From the NCBI RefSeq assembly GCF_002934545.1, contig NZ_PTJA01000001.1, positions 372,001-436,000 on the forward strand: DNA of 64,000 nt, read 5' to 3'. Below are positions 1 to 8,581 of the stretch, one piece after another. Numbering within the stretch: position 1 is the stretch's first letter; the number at the start of each line of letters is the position of its first letter. The stretch is from Lacrimispora xylanisolvens. GTDB lineage: Bacteria > Bacillota > Clostridia > Lachnospirales > Lachnospiraceae. The notes beneath the pieces are model-generated. The model searched no databases. It was not told the DNA's origin and was given only the letters and a program-made list of their open reading frames with translations. The translations under genes and the position numbers were made by a program.

Positions 1-2
1 TA

Positions 3-101
3 CGCAGACCATATCAGGATCTTAGTGGCTCCAGGCTGCAGGATTTGGAAAAGTTAATGGGCGAACTGGGAGTTATTGATAAATACGGCGTAAAGAGATA
101 A
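3..101 (+). CDS. C-terminal tail of a gene cut by the window edge (possibly DapA/NAL-family lyase)
   Basis: An open frame runs from the window edge to a TAA at 99-101 and gives the last 32 residues of a protein (RRPYQDLSG...IDKYGVKR). The pattern R-x-P-x-x-x-L followed by an amphipathic helix and a short Gly-Val/Ile tail resembles the C-terminus of dihydrodipicolinate synthase / N-acetylneuraminate lyase family enzymes, but 32 residues are too few to be sure. It ends 27 bases before metN on the same strand, so metNIQ may be co-transcribed with it and its promoter would lie outside the window. Confidence 0.45.
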   Translation, partial: RRPYQDLSGSRLQDLEKLMGELGVIDKYGVKR

Positions 102-128
102 GGGTTTAAAACAGAAAGGGACGAGCAG

Positions 129-1151
129 ATGATCATTCAATTTGAAAACGTAGAGAAAACCTTCAACAGCAGGAAAATTCAGGTGAATGCCTGTAAAAAC
201 ATTAATCTGACCGTGGATGAGGGGGACATCTTCGGGGTGGTAGGTTACAGCGGAGCCGGAAAATCCACCTTGATCCGAATGGTAAATGCTTTGGAACGGC
301 CCACATCTGGTAAGGTAGTGGTAAATGGAGTTGTGATCAATGAACTGAGAGGAAATGAGCTGAGAAAAGCCAGAAAAGGAATATCCATGATTTTTCAGCA
401 ATTTAATCTGGTAAATGCAAAAACCGTTTATGAAAATGTGGCCATGCCTCTGATCCTGAACCATACGCCAAAGGAAGAAATTAAAAAAAGGGTGAAGGAA
501 ATACTGGAATTTGTAGAGCTGACGGATAAGGCAGATACATATCCCGGAAAATTGTCAGGGGGCCAGAAACAGAGAGTGGGGATTGCCAGAGCACTGACAA
601 CCAATCCAAGTATTCTTTTGTGTGATGAGCCAACCAGTGCGCTGGATCCGAAAACAACTGATTCCATCTTGAATCTTTTAAAGAAAGTCAACCAGGAACT
701 GAATATAACAATTATGATCATCACTCACCAGATTAATATCGTACAGAAAATATGCAACAAGGTAGCAGTCATGGAAGATGGCTGTGTTGTGGAAATGGGA
801 AAGGTAAAGGAAGTTTTTGCAAAGCCAGTGCAGCCCCTTACAAAGGCATTTGTGGATACAGTGGTAGACCAGTCCATTCCAGAAACCATTTTTGAAGCGG
901 CAGCGGCAGAAAAAGGAAATTCGAAAATTGTGAAGATACGGTGTTTAGACGGGAATGTGTGTGATACCTTTACACCAGGCTTAAGAGAGAACTTTACCGC
1001 AGAGATAAAAACACTCTTTCTGTCAGTAAATGAGATGCAGGGTTCCGTTCTCACCATTATAGGTCTGCAGATTAAGGGAACAAGGGAAGAAATCGAAGAA
1101 GTGCTGGTATATCTGAGAGAGAACTATGAATATGAGGAGGTGGCAGTATGA
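129..1151 (+). CDS. metN: Methionine ABC importer, ATP-binding subunit MetN
   Basis: 340 residues. It powers uptake of methionine or a methionine derivative with MetI and MetQ at the cytoplasmic face of the membrane. Visible motifs are Walker A GYSGAGKST (residues 39-47), the signature LSGGQKQRVGIARAL, Walker B ILLCDEPTSALDP and the switch histidine in IITHQ. The last ~75 residues form the NIL domain (FTAEIKTLFLSVNEM...), the substrate-sensing C-terminal domain typical of MetN. The ATG follows an AAAGGGACGAG ribosome site. The stop overlaps the metI start by four bases (ATGA), so the two are translationally coupled. The family call is secure; the exact substrate is inferred from gene order. 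Confidence 0.95.
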   Translation: MIIQFENVEKTFNSRKIQVNACKNINLTVDEGDIFGVVGYSGAGKSTLIRMVNALERPTSGKVVVNGVVINELRGNELRKARKGISMIFQQFNLVNAKTVYENVAMPLILNHTPKEEIKKRVKEILEFVELTDKADTYPGKLSGGQKQRVGIARALTTNPSILLCDEPTSALDPKTTDSILNLLKKVNQELNITIMIITHQINIVQKICNKVAVMEDGCVVEMGKVKEVFAKPVQPLTKAFVDTVVDQSIPETIFEAAAAEKGNSKIVKIRCLDGNVCDTFTPGLRENFTAEIKTLFLSVNEMQGSVLTIIGLQIKGTREEIEEVLVYLRENYEYEEVAV

Positions 1152-1813
1152 TTGAAAATTATTTAAAGGTTCCGGGTTCAACCATAGCACTTGCCGCTTC
1201 CCAGACCCTATACATGGTCGGCTGGTCTCTGGCTGCGGGTGCGATTCTCGGAATGATTCTGGCTATTATTCTGGTACTTACAAGACCTGATGGACTTCTG
1301 GAAAACAGAATCATATTTTTTATTTTCAGTACCACGGTTAATATTGTGCGAAGTGTGCCGTTTATCATAATGATGGTTGCCATCATGCCTCTTACAAAAC
1401 TGGTGGTTGGTACGAGGGTCGGTACGATAGCAGCCCTCATTCCATTAATCGTCCATATCGCCCCTTATCTTGCCCGGCTTTTCGAAAGCTCTTTATTGGA
1501 AGTCAATACGGGAATCATTGAAGCCGCCCAGTCCATGGGTGCCACCACTCCCCAGGTGATCTGGTATTTTCTTATACCGGAGGCAAAAGCTTCTCTCATT
1601 CTTGCTTTAACCACTGGAACCATCGGGCTTCTGGGTGCCACGGCCATGGCAGGAGCCATTGGTGCAGGCGGAGTTGGAAATCTGGCGCTTACTTATGGAT
1701 ATGAAAGGCTTAACATGCCGTTAATGATTGTGACCGTAATTATACTGGTGGTTATTGTACAGCTGATACAGAGTCTGGGCAATGTGATTGCCCGTGAACT
1801 AAGACATAATTAA
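1148..1813 (+). CDS. metI: Methionine ABC importer, permease subunit MetI
   Basis: 221 residues, the usual length for MetI. It is a membrane protein with about five hydrophobic segments. The cytoplasmic EAA loop, which docks on the ATPase, is visible as EAAQSMGATTPQVIWYFLIPEA at about residues 121-142. The C-terminal half carries the Gly/Ala-rich segment GATAMAGAIGAGGVGNLAL characteristic of the methionine permease family. The start overlaps the metN stop by four bases, and metQ follows 14 bases downstream, so the three subunits form one operon in the usual order N-I-Q. Confidence 0.95.
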   Translation: MIENYLKVPGSTIALAASQTLYMVGWSLAAGAILGMILAIILVLTRPDGLLENRIIFFIFSTTVNIVRSVPFIIMMVAIMPLTKLVVGTRVGTIAALIPLIVHIAPYLARLFESSLLEVNTGIIEAAQSMGATTPQVIWYFLIPEAKASLILALTTGTIGLLGATAMAGAIGAGGVGNLALTYGYERLNMPLMIVTVIILVVIVQLIQSLGNVIARELRHN

Positions 1814-1827
1814 AAGGAGAGAAAATT

Positions 1828-2757
1828 ATGAGAAAATTACACAAGAGATTAGTAACAATTGCAGCAGGTGCGATCCTCGCTTCTTCCTTAAGCGGCTGCG
1901 CAGGATCTAAAACAGCAGCTCCTGCAACAAAGGCGGATCAGCCGGAAACAACCACGACGCAGGCGGAATCTTCAAAGGCGGAGACAGAAGCAGCCAGTGA
2001 GGCAGCCGGTGCCAAAGATCATCCGGAAATCAAATACAGAAGAATGCCTACCGCAACCAGTGATTTATTTGAAGCAGGAATTGTCCCCATTCTGGAAAAG
2101 AAAGGCTACAAATTTACGCCGGTAGAAATCACAGATTCCGTTCAGAGGGAAATCGCATTAAGTGAGGATGAAATTGATATGCATGTGGATGCGCATACTG
2201 CCTACATTAACAATTTCAATAAAGACCAGGGGACTGAACTGACTGCAGTTCTTGCCATACCTACAGTTCCTACGGGGATTTACAGCGGTTCCAAAGATAA
2301 ACTTGATAACGTTGCAGACGGCGATAAGATTGCATTCCCAAATGACGCTTCCAATGAAGCCCGTTCACTGCAGCTTTTAAGTGAGATCGGATTTATTACG
2401 ATGAACGAAGGTATTGAGCCTACCAAGTATACTCTTGCAGATATTAAGGAAAACCCTCATAAACTGGAATTTGTAGAAATGAAAGGCGGTACCATTGCAG
2501 GCGTGAGAACAGATTTTGCATTTATTATTCTCAGAGGTTCTGATGCTTATAATGCAGGGATAGATTTTGGTACCGCTCTGGCAGCAGAATCCCAGAAGGA
2601 CATTCTTCCTGATAATATGATGCAGATAATAGTAAATGGTAAGCATAAGGATGAGGCCTGGGTTCAAGATGTGAAAGCAGCGTATCAGTCCGAAGAATTC
2701 AAAGAATTTATAAAGACCCAGAGTTCGTTTTGGATTCTGCCAGATTATTTAAAATAA
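1828..2757 (+). CDS. metQ: Methionine-binding lipoprotein MetQ
   Basis: 309 residues. This is the extracytoplasmic substrate-binding protein of the importer. It has a lipoprotein signal peptide with lipobox LSGC (Cys about residue 24), followed by a Thr/Ser/Glu/Ala-rich linker of ~45 residues and the NlpA/MetQ fold starting near EIKYRRMPTATSDLF. Typical family segments are visible: VEITDSVQREIALSEDEID, DAHTAYINNFNKDQG and IAFPNDASNEARSLQLL. The ribosome site AAAGGAGAG precedes the ATG. A hairpin follows the stop, although the next genes read in the same direction. Confidence 0.93.
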   Translation: MRKLHKRLVTIAAGAILASSLSGCAGSKTAAPATKADQPETTTTQAESSKAETEAASEAAGAKDHPEIKYRRMPTATSDLFEAGIVPILEKKGYKFTPVEITDSVQREIALSEDEIDMHVDAHTAYINNFNKDQGTELTAVLAIPTVPTGIYSGSKDKLDNVADGDKIAFPNDASNEARSLQLLSEIGFITMNEGIEPTKYTLADIKENPHKLEFVEMKGGTIAGVRTDFAFIILRGSDAYNAGIDFGTALAAESQKDILPDNMMQIIVNGKHKDEAWVQDVKAAYQSEEFKEFIKTQSSFWILPDYLK

Positions 2758-2772
2758 ACGGAAACTTAATGT

Positions 2773-2804
2773 AAAAGGCGGATTCTTCACAGAGTCCGCT
2801 TTTC
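2773..2804 (+). terminator. Hairpin after metQ, weak intrinsic terminator
   Basis: Arms at 2778-2785 and 2792-2799 pair over 8 bp (one G-U) around a six-base loop and are followed by TTTT. The tract is short, so partial read-through into the M20 gene 20 bases further on is likely. Confidence 0.55.
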
Positions 2805-2823
2805 TGGATATGAGGATACGACA

Positions 2824-4029
2824 TTGAACATACTCAAACTGATATCTGATATAGAGGCAAATATCTATGAAATATATAAAGTCATTCATGAAAACCCGGA
2901 GCTGGGAATGGAAGAATATGAGACAAGCCGGTTAATTCGGAAAGAACTGTCAGAACAGGATGACTGCGACGAAATTCTATCAATTGGAAAAACGGGTCTG
3001 GTAGCAGTGTTAAAAGGAGAAAAGGAAGGGACGAAACATTGTCTCCTTTTAAGAGGAGACATGGATGCCCTCCCAGTAAACGAAGATCCGGATCACTACC
3101 CCAAAAGCAAAAATACAGGGGTGATGCATGCATGCGGACACGATGCCCATACCGCTATTTTACTTGGGACTTTGCGAACCATGAAGCAATATAAAAAGTA
3201 TTTTTCCGGTACCATTTATTTCTTTTTTCAGCCTGCTGAGGAAATACTAAAAGGAGCAAAGTCTTTATTTCTCTCAAAAGAGATTGATTTTGATAATATA
3301 GAAGGTGTGGCGGCCTGCCATGTAATGCCTGATTTATATGCCGGTGATATCGGATTAAAAACGGGAATCACACTTGCCAGCGCAGATCATTTTGACGTTA
3401 CGGTATTAGGAAAAGGCGGACATGGAGCTCATCCGTATACCACCATCGATCCGGTTGTGATTGCATCGGATATAATCATACAGCTTCAAAATCTGGTTGC
3501 AAGAGAAGTAAGTGCGTTTGATTCAGCAGTGATCTCTGTCTGCAGTATCCACAGTGACGGAGATACCTACAATGTGATTCCGGATCATGTGAGGCTAAAA
3601 GGAACTCTAAGAGCGCTGACCAAAGAAACAAGAGGGCGTTTGTCTGCCAGAATCGTGGAAGTCTGCACAAAAGTGGCACAAGCGGGTCGGGCAGAGGCGG
3701 ATGTCCGTTTTGAGGAGGGACCGCCTCCGTTTCGAAACGATGATCTCTGGGTGGAGAGGACAAAAAGAATGGCAGACCGGCTTTTAGGAGAAGATCATGT
3801 AAAGATGTTAGATATCGTCACCATGGGAGCAGAAGATTTCGCGTTTATCAAAGATAGGTATCCTGGTGTTTTTGTCAGGATCGGATGCCGAAGCGAAGGA
3901 AAAGAATTCACGCCCATACACAGCAGTAAGTTTACAGTGGACCGGAAAGCTTTGTCTGTAGGAATAAAAACGATGTGCGGTATTGCTCTGGACTTTTTTG
4001 AGATAGAAAAAGATGTTTATGGCTTATAA
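2824..4029 (+). CDS. M20-family amidohydrolase (N-acyl-amino-acid hydrolase type)
   Basis: 401 residues, cytoplasmic, no signal peptide. The family hydrolyses the amide of N-acyl or N-acetyl amino acids using two metal ions. Metal ligands are visible in HACGHDAH (H102, C104, H106), QPAEE, HVMP and the C-terminal IHSSKF; GAEDFAF lies near residue 335. The lid domain carries the conserved GKGGHGAHP histidine loop. The start is a TTG with GAGGA upstream; the first internal ATG would cut into the fold, so TTG is preferred. Its place directly behind metNIQ suggests that it frees methionine or another amino acid from an imported N-acyl derivative. That is inference; hippurate hydrolase or diaminopimelate deacetylase activity is also possible. 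Confidence 0.85.
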   Translation: MNILKLISDIEANIYEIYKVIHENPELGMEEYETSRLIRKELSEQDDCDEILSIGKTGLVAVLKGEKEGTKHCLLLRGDMDALPVNEDPDHYPKSKNTGVMHACGHDAHTAILLGTLRTMKQYKKYFSGTIYFFFQPAEEILKGAKSLFLSKEIDFDNIEGVAACHVMPDLYAGDIGLKTGITLASADHFDVTVLGKGGHGAHPYTTIDPVVIASDIIIQLQNLVAREVSAFDSAVISVCSIHSDGDTYNVIPDHVRLKGTLRALTKETRGRLSARIVEVCTKVAQAGRAEADVRFEEGPPPFRNDDLWVERTKRMADRLLGEDHVKMLDIVTMGAEDFAFIKDRYPGVFVRIGCRSEGKEFTPIHSSKFTVDRKALSVGIKTMCGIALDFFEIEKDVYGL

Positions 4030-4044
4030 AGGTGAAAAAATAAT

Positions 4045-4473
4045 ATGATGAAGCAATTGTATGAAGTAACGGTAAAGCAGGGACAGGATATTAAGACTGT
4101 AATTACCGAATATATTCTGGATCATGGCTGGAAAAACGTATACATCACAGGGGCTGTGGGGAGCGTGATCGATATGGTATTTACGGCTCCCACTCAGAAC
4201 CATTTACCCCTGCGATGCGGTAAAACGCCTGTCAGCGGTGCAGCAGAGATTATCAGCATGTGTGGAGAAGTTATGCCGATCGAACAGATGGACCCGGATC
4301 TGGAAGATGTTTATCCAGATAAGGACAGTCCTCTGTTTGTACATATTCATGCGGCATGTGCGACTGCCGGAGGCCATGTGTTCGGCGGAGGCTTAAGTGG
4401 CGGCAGAGCGTTTCGGGCTTTAAGAGTGTTTATGACCCCTCTTGAAGGGGAAGGAGAAGAATTTAATGATTGA
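4045..4473 (+). CDS. PPC-domain (DUF296) protein
   Basis: 142 residues, essentially a single PPC (plant and prokaryote conserved) domain. The hallmark C-terminal part is visible as PLFVHIHAACATAGGHVFGGGL, with the HxH...GGHV histidines that bind metal in bacterial members. The biochemical role of bacterial PPC proteins is poorly known. Two ATG codons stand in tandem (4045, 4048) behind GGTGAAAAAATAAT. It lies 15 bases after the amidohydrolase, and its last eight bases overlap the nitroreductase start, so it is coupled to both. A role in metabolism of the same substrate is inferred only from this packing. Confidence 0.7.
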   Translation: MMKQLYEVTVKQGQDIKTVITEYILDHGWKNVYITGAVGSVIDMVFTAPTQNHLPLRCGKTPVSGAAEIISMCGEVMPIEQMDPDLEDVYPDKDSPLFVHIHAACATAGGHVFGGGLSGGRAFRALRVFMTPLEGEGEEFND

Positions 4474-5269
4474 TTTGTGGAAAGAAAGAGTATCTTTAAG
4501 GCGTTATGCACCAGAGACCATTCGGGAAGAAGATATGGAAGCAATATTAAGTGCAGCTTTAAGTTCCCCTACTGCCGGAAACCAAATGTTGTATTCCGTC
4601 TTAAAGATTGAAGATCAGAAAGCAAAGGAGAGGATTGCGGAACTTTGCAATCAGCAGAAATTTATTGCTGCAGCACCAACTGTTCTGGTATTTTTGGCAG
4701 ATCAGTATAAATGGTATAACTATTACGAAATGAACGGGGTACCTGAATATGCCAGGGAAGAGGGAATTGCCTATCATCCACCCGGCCCGGCCGATCTGCT
4801 TCTCGCATTTGAGGACACTATGATAGCGGCACATAGCGCTGTGATAGCAGCAGAGAGTCTGGGAATAGGGAGCTGCTATGTGGGTTCATCGCTGGTAAAT
4901 GAAAAAGAACTGGCAGAATTTTTAAACCTTCCGGAATATGTAGTGCCCTTGATGGTAGTTCCCATGGGATATTACCCAAACAATTTTAAACGGGTTCACT
5001 CCCAGCGTTTTGAGAAACGTTTTGTGGTATTTAATGAAACGTATCACAGGTTGAATATAGAGGAACTGAAAGAGATGTTTCGTAGCAGGGAAGAACAATA
5101 TTCCTGTCATGCACAAACTCATAATAATAAAAATTTTGCTCAGTATTACTATATAAAGAAGACTGGGAGTTCATTCATGAATCGTATGGCCCAGTCTTTG
5201 GAGCGTATCTATTATCGATGGAATAGTAAGCATGCCCTTTCTAAAAAAACAAAAAATACCGCGCAGTGA
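4466..5269 (+). CDS. Nitroreductase-family flavoprotein
   Basis: 267 residues from the ATG at 4466, preceded by AAGGAGAAG; an upstream TTG would be possible but lacks a ribosome site. The nitroreductase FMN fold is recognisable from the N-terminal RRYAPETIREED, the phosphate-binding SSPTAGNQM segment and the C-terminal VVPMGYYP. The family uses FMN and NAD(P)H to reduce nitro groups, quinones or enones. The last ~40 residues form a basic tail that overlaps the convergent ICMT-like gene by 29 bases. It shares an eight-base overlap with the PPC gene, so the amidohydrolase, PPC protein and nitroreductase look like one unit. Substrate unknown. Confidence 0.82.
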   Translation: MIDLWKERVSLRRYAPETIREEDMEAILSAALSSPTAGNQMLYSVLKIEDQKAKERIAELCNQQKFIAAAPTVLVFLADQYKWYNYYEMNGVPEYAREEGIAYHPPGPADLLLAFEDTMIAAHSAVIAAESLGIGSCYVGSSLVNEKELAEFLNLPEYVVPLMVVPMGYYPNNFKRVHSQRFEKRFVVFNETYHRLNIEELKEMFRSREEQYSCHAQTHNNKNFAQYYYIKKTGSSFMNRMAQSLERIYYRWNSKHALSKKTKNTAQ

Positions 5270-5834
5270 CCTGTTTATATTCTTCATAAGCTGTGCCGAA
5301 AGCAGTAGGAAGAAACCGTTCCTCCTCAAGAATCTGTAGATGGAGCACCGCCACACACAACAGCGTGAACATTAACTGGACAGGATTGGAAAAAGCAAGT
5401 CCAAAGCCTATATAGAACAGGTCAAAACCCAGAAAAGCCGGATTGCGGCTGATGCGGTAAATTCCGCTTTTTACCAGTGATGTGCGCTGGATCGCATCAA
5501 TACCCGCCCGCCAACTGGTTTTCATGCATACCATGGCTGTAATAAATACACCAGTGCCCAGGAAAGCGATACTGATTCCGGTAAAGCGGATAATTGGAGA
5601 TGTCAGTACCAGATAACCTTTTTCCATCACCAGGAGGCTGATTATCTGCACGGCTGCCATGGAAAAAGTTGCAAGCTTAAGAGCCGTTTCAATTATGAAT
5701 GTACGTGCTGGCTTATTGCCGCGGCCAAGGCGGTTTGTATCAATGCCCTTCCTTTTTAACAAAACTTGTTTACATAAGTAACTGCCATAAAACAAGATCA
5801 ATACAATAAAACCTAACATGTTTAATGGATTCAT
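5241..5834 (-). CDS. Isoprenylcysteine carboxyl methyltransferase-like membrane protein
   Basis: 197 residues with about four to five hydrophobic segments. The C-terminal SAM-binding half of the ICMT/PEMT family is visible: SGIYRISRNPAFLGFDLFY, and the closing ILEEERFLPTAFGTAYEEYKQ with the conserved Glu-Glu and the Tyr-x-x-Tyr pair. Bacterial members methylate membrane-associated substrates that are mostly unidentified. It lies 80 bases downstream of the P-type ATPase on the same strand and is probably co-transcribed with it. Its 3' end overlaps the convergent nitroreductase. Whether the pairing with the metal pump is functional is unknown. Confidence 0.8.
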   Translation of the reverse strand: MNPLNMLGFIVLILFYGSYLCKQVLLKRKGIDTNRLGRGNKPARTFIIETALKLATFSMAAVQIISLLVMEKGYLVLTSPIIRFTGISIAFLGTGVFITAMVCMKTSWRAGIDAIQRTSLVKSGIYRISRNPAFLGFDLFYIGFGLAFSNPVQLMFTLLCVAVLHLQILEEERFLPTAFGTAYEEYKQVTARYFLFF

Positions 5835-5838
5835 ATTG

Positions 5839-5907
5839 TTACCCCTTTCTATCAGATCTTCGATCCTCTATACAGATTTTTTTGGAGGTGCTATTCATAG
5901 CACCTCC
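5839..5907 (-). other. Inverted repeat and possible 19-codon leader between the ATPase and the ICMT-like gene
   Basis: An 11-bp perfect inverted repeat (5884-5894 with 5897-5907) lies between the two minus-strand genes. Read on the minus strand the hairpin is followed by A7, not U7, so it is not a normal terminator. Its 5' arm contains AGGAGG, four bases before an ATG at 5898 that opens a 19-codon frame ending at 5839, five bases before the ICMT-like start. The hairpin would bury this ribosome site. Coding status is uncertain. Confidence 0.35.
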
Positions 5908-5914
5908 TGTAAAA

Positions 5915-7837
5915 TCAGTCTTTTGTCCGCAACACCCGCATTGCGTTGAGAATTGCAATCAGTGATACGCCCACATCTGCGAAAACCGCTTCCCACATAG
6001 TGGCAATACCGAAGGCGCCAAACAAAAGGATGATGCCTTTTACTCCAAGTGCAAACGCAATATTCTGCCACACGATCCGTTTTGTTTTGCGTGCAATTGC
6101 AATGGCTTCCACAAGCTTTGTGGGTTCATCCGTCATCAGTACTACGTCTGCCGCTTCAATGGCAGCATCCGAGCCCAGACCGCCCATGGCAATGCCAATA
6201 TCCGCACGCGCCAGGACTGGTGCATCATTAATGCCGTCTCCTACAAAAGCCAGCTTGCCCTTTGCAGGTTTGTTCTTATCTAAAATTTCAACCTGTTCCA
6301 CTTTTTGATCGGGAAGCAGCTGGGCATGGACCTCACTAAGACCCAGCTCATTTGCAATTGCCTCAGCAATCTGTACATTATCTCCGGTCAGCATGACAGT
6401 CTTTCGTACTCCGGCATCCTTAAGGCGTGCAATTGCCGAACGGCTGTCGGCCTTAATTTCGTCGGCAATAACAATTGCTCCGGCAAAGATTCCATTTACA
6501 GCCACATACACCTTCGTACCAATTTCATCATTTTGCTGGAAGTCAATGTTTTCACGCTTCATCAGTTTATCATTTCCGGCAAGAATCACCGATTCATCCG
6601 ATGTGACACGGATGCCATGACCGGAAATTTCTTCATAATCACGCAGAGCTTCCTTTTCTATTTCACCGCCATATGCTTTCATAATGGAACGTGCAATGGG
6701 GTGGTTGGAAAAGCTTTCAGCTTTTGCTGCGTATTCCAACAGCTGCTCTTTAGTCGTTTCACCGGCAGGGTACAGGCCTGTGACTTCGAAAACACCTTTG
6801 GTAAGTGTACCAGTTTTATCAAACACAACAGTATCCAGATTGTTAAGCGCCTCCAGATAGTTGCTGCCCTTTACCAGGATGCCCCGTTTGGAAGCAGCTC
6901 CGATCCCCCCGAAAAATCCAAGGGGGATTGAAATAACCAGTGCACAGGGGCAGGAAATTACAAGGAAGATGAGTCCGCGGTTAATCCACTCCGTCCAGGT
7001 ACCACCAAAGAACAGCGGAGGAATGACGGCCAGCAGAAGTGCGAGCCCCACCACGACCGGCGTATAGTAACGTGAAAAGGTTGTGATAAAGTTTTCAGAG
7101 GGCGCTTTTTTGCTGCTGGCATTTTCTACCAGATCAATAATCTTTGCAACGGTTGATTCGCCAAATTCCCGGGTTACCTCCACCGTCAGAACACCGCTTT
7201 GATTAATGCAACCTGCCAGCACCGCTTCCCCTGCTTTCACAGAACGGGGAACCGATTCCCCGGTTAGTGCGCTGGTGTCTAACATGGATTCGCCATCTAA
7301 TACCGATCCGTCTAACGGGATCTTTTCGCCTGGGCGAATCAAAATGATATCACCAATTTTAACCGTGTCAGGCGCAACCTTTTCTGTATCATTTCCCCGC
7401 TTTAAATTGGCGTAATCGGGGCGGATATCCATAAGTGATGTAATGGATTTTTTTGACTTTTGCACTGCGGCATCCTGAAAATACTCACCGATCTGATAAA
7501 AAAGCATTACTGCAACACCCTCTGGGAAATCACCAATTGCAAATGCTCCGATTGTTGCAACACTCATCAGAAAGTTTTCATCAAAAATCTGGCCTTTGGT
7601 AATATTTTTAAACGCCTGCCAGACAACCTCTCCTCCAAGTATTAAATAGCTAAGTCCAAATATAGCAAAGTGATATGTGACCTCATCTGGGAACGCTTTT
7701 TTCAGTAACAGACCTGCTGCAAACAGAATGATACCTGATATCAGCTGTATGATTTTTCTCTTGTTTAACTCTCCGCCTTCATGCTCGTGTGCATGATCAT
7801 GGGAATGGCTGTGGGAATGTTCATGATTGTGTGCCAT
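5915..7837 (-). CDS. zntA: Zn/Cd/Co-type P1B heavy-metal-exporting ATPase
   Basis: 640 residues. It pumps soft divalent metal ions out of the cytoplasm. The N-terminus has no CxxC metal-binding domain; instead it carries a His tail in which every second residue from 3 to 19 is His (nine His). Core motifs are present: LTGES (actuator), SCPCALVIS (the CPC transport motif), DKTGTLT (phosphorylated Asp), SNHPIARS (HP locus) and GDGINDAP. The last helix, ADVGVSLIAILNAMR, keeps the Asp typical of Zn/Cd pumps. The ATG at 7837 follows AAGGAAGG; an earlier in-frame ATG at 7864 would place that ribosome site inside the gene. A strong promoter with twin operator-like repeats lies just upstream. Confidence 0.93.
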   Translation of the reverse strand: MAHNHEHSHSHSHDHAHEHEGGELNKRKIIQLISGIILFAAGLLLKKAFPDEVTYHFAIFGLSYLILGGEVVWQAFKNITKGQIFDENFLMSVATIGAFAIGDFPEGVAVMLFYQIGEYFQDAAVQKSKKSITSLMDIRPDYANLKRGNDTEKVAPDTVKIGDIILIRPGEKIPLDGSVLDGESMLDTSALTGESVPRSVKAGEAVLAGCINQSGVLTVEVTREFGESTVAKIIDLVENASSKKAPSENFITTFSRYYTPVVVGLALLLAVIPPLFFGGTWTEWINRGLIFLVISCPCALVISIPLGFFGGIGAASKRGILVKGSNYLEALNNLDTVVFDKTGTLTKGVFEVTGLYPAGETTKEQLLEYAAKAESFSNHPIARSIMKAYGGEIEKEALRDYEEISGHGIRVTSDESVILAGNDKLMKRENIDFQQNDEIGTKVYVAVNGIFAGAIVIADEIKADSRSAIARLKDAGVRKTVMLTGDNVQIAEAIANELGLSEVHAQLLPDQKVEQVEILDKNKPAKGKLAFVGDGINDAPVLARADIGIAMGGLGSDAAIEAADVVLMTDEPTKLVEAIAIARKTKRIVWQNIAFALGVKGIILLFGAFGIATMWEAVFADVGVSLIAILNAMRVLRTKD

Positions 7838-7882
7838 ATTAATAACCTTCCTTCCTTTTATCATTAAAGCAAATATTGACTG

Positions 7883-7932
7883 TTGAATGATCCTTCAATT
7901 GTATTATAATTGAATATATGATCAACTGTCAA
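7883..7932 (-). promoter_or_regulatory. Consensus promoter of the metal ATPase with two 16-bp operator-like repeats
   Basis: On the minus strand, TTGACA (7927-7932) and TATAAT (7903-7908) are separated by 18 bases. Two similar 16-bp imperfect palindromes of the form TTGA(A/T)-N6/7-TTCAA lie at 7910-7925, between the boxes, and at 7883-7898, just after the -10. Their centres are 27 bases apart. This is the geometry expected for a metal-responsive repressor (ArsR/SmtB or CadC type), but no such regulator is encoded nearby. Confidence 0.75.
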
Positions 7933-7939
7933 TATGAAA

Positions 7940-8273
7940 ATCGAAACTATTAAAAAAATTATAAATATATGGTTTTACTATTAATATGTTCCAGTATTAT
8001 TATGAGGTGTATCCGACTTACATAATGCAGAAAAGTACTGGTAATGTTGAGATAATAATAGATTTAATATATTTACAATCGGAAAAATGTTACGGTATGT
8101 TGCAGATTAGTGGCAGAAAATGCAAGAACAATAGTAATTGTGACGTTTTTTTGTAATCATGCAAAACATTATGGAATAATATGTCAAAATATGGTATATT
8201 TTATTATATTAGAAGAAATCCAATTTGCTTCTAATTTTAAATTATTATTATATATAAGTGGAGGATACAAAAG
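7940..8273. other. AT-rich intergenic region without a recognised gene
   Basis: About 330 bases of very AT-rich DNA between the ATPase promoter and the zinc-ribbon gene. A short inverted match (CCAGTA near 7992, TACTGG near 8036) was noticed. The ribosome site GTGGAGGA for the downstream gene ends the stretch. No RNA family or convincing small gene was recognised. Confidence 0.5.
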
Positions 8274-8561
8274 ATGTATTGTAAAAATTGTTCAAAAGAG
8301 ATTGATGACAAAGCAGCCATCTGTCCACATTGTGGTGTGGCACAGGCTCCTCAAGTGGTTGATAATGGCGGTTTTGGGTGGGGACTTTTAGGCTGCTGTA
8401 TTCCATTAGTAGGATTAATTCTGTTTCTGGTTTGGAAAGATTCAAAACCAAAGACTGCGAAAGCAGCAGGTATTGGCGCATTAATCAGCGTTGTTTGCAT
8501 GATTCTTTTTTATGCATTAATGTTTGGACTGGGACTTCTTGGTGCTATGGCGGGTTATTAA
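8274..8561 (+). CDS. Small zinc-ribbon membrane protein
   Basis: 95 residues. The N-terminus is a zinc ribbon (CKNCSKEIDDKAAICPHCG, two CxxC knuckles about 15 residues apart). A Gly-rich linker and two hydrophobic segments follow (GLLGCCIPLVGLILFLVW and the IGALISVVCMILFYALMFG stretch). Such proteins are common in Firmicutes and their function is not known. The ATG is preceded by GTGGAGGATACAAAAG. The DUF2085 gene follows 20 bases later. Confidence 0.75.
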   Translation: MYCKNCSKEIDDKAAICPHCGVAQAPQVVDNGGFGWGLLGCCIPLVGLILFLVWKDSKPKTAKAAGIGALISVVCMILFYALMFGLGLLGAMAGY

Positions 8562-8581
8562 ATCCGGCGGCCCTACTTGTT

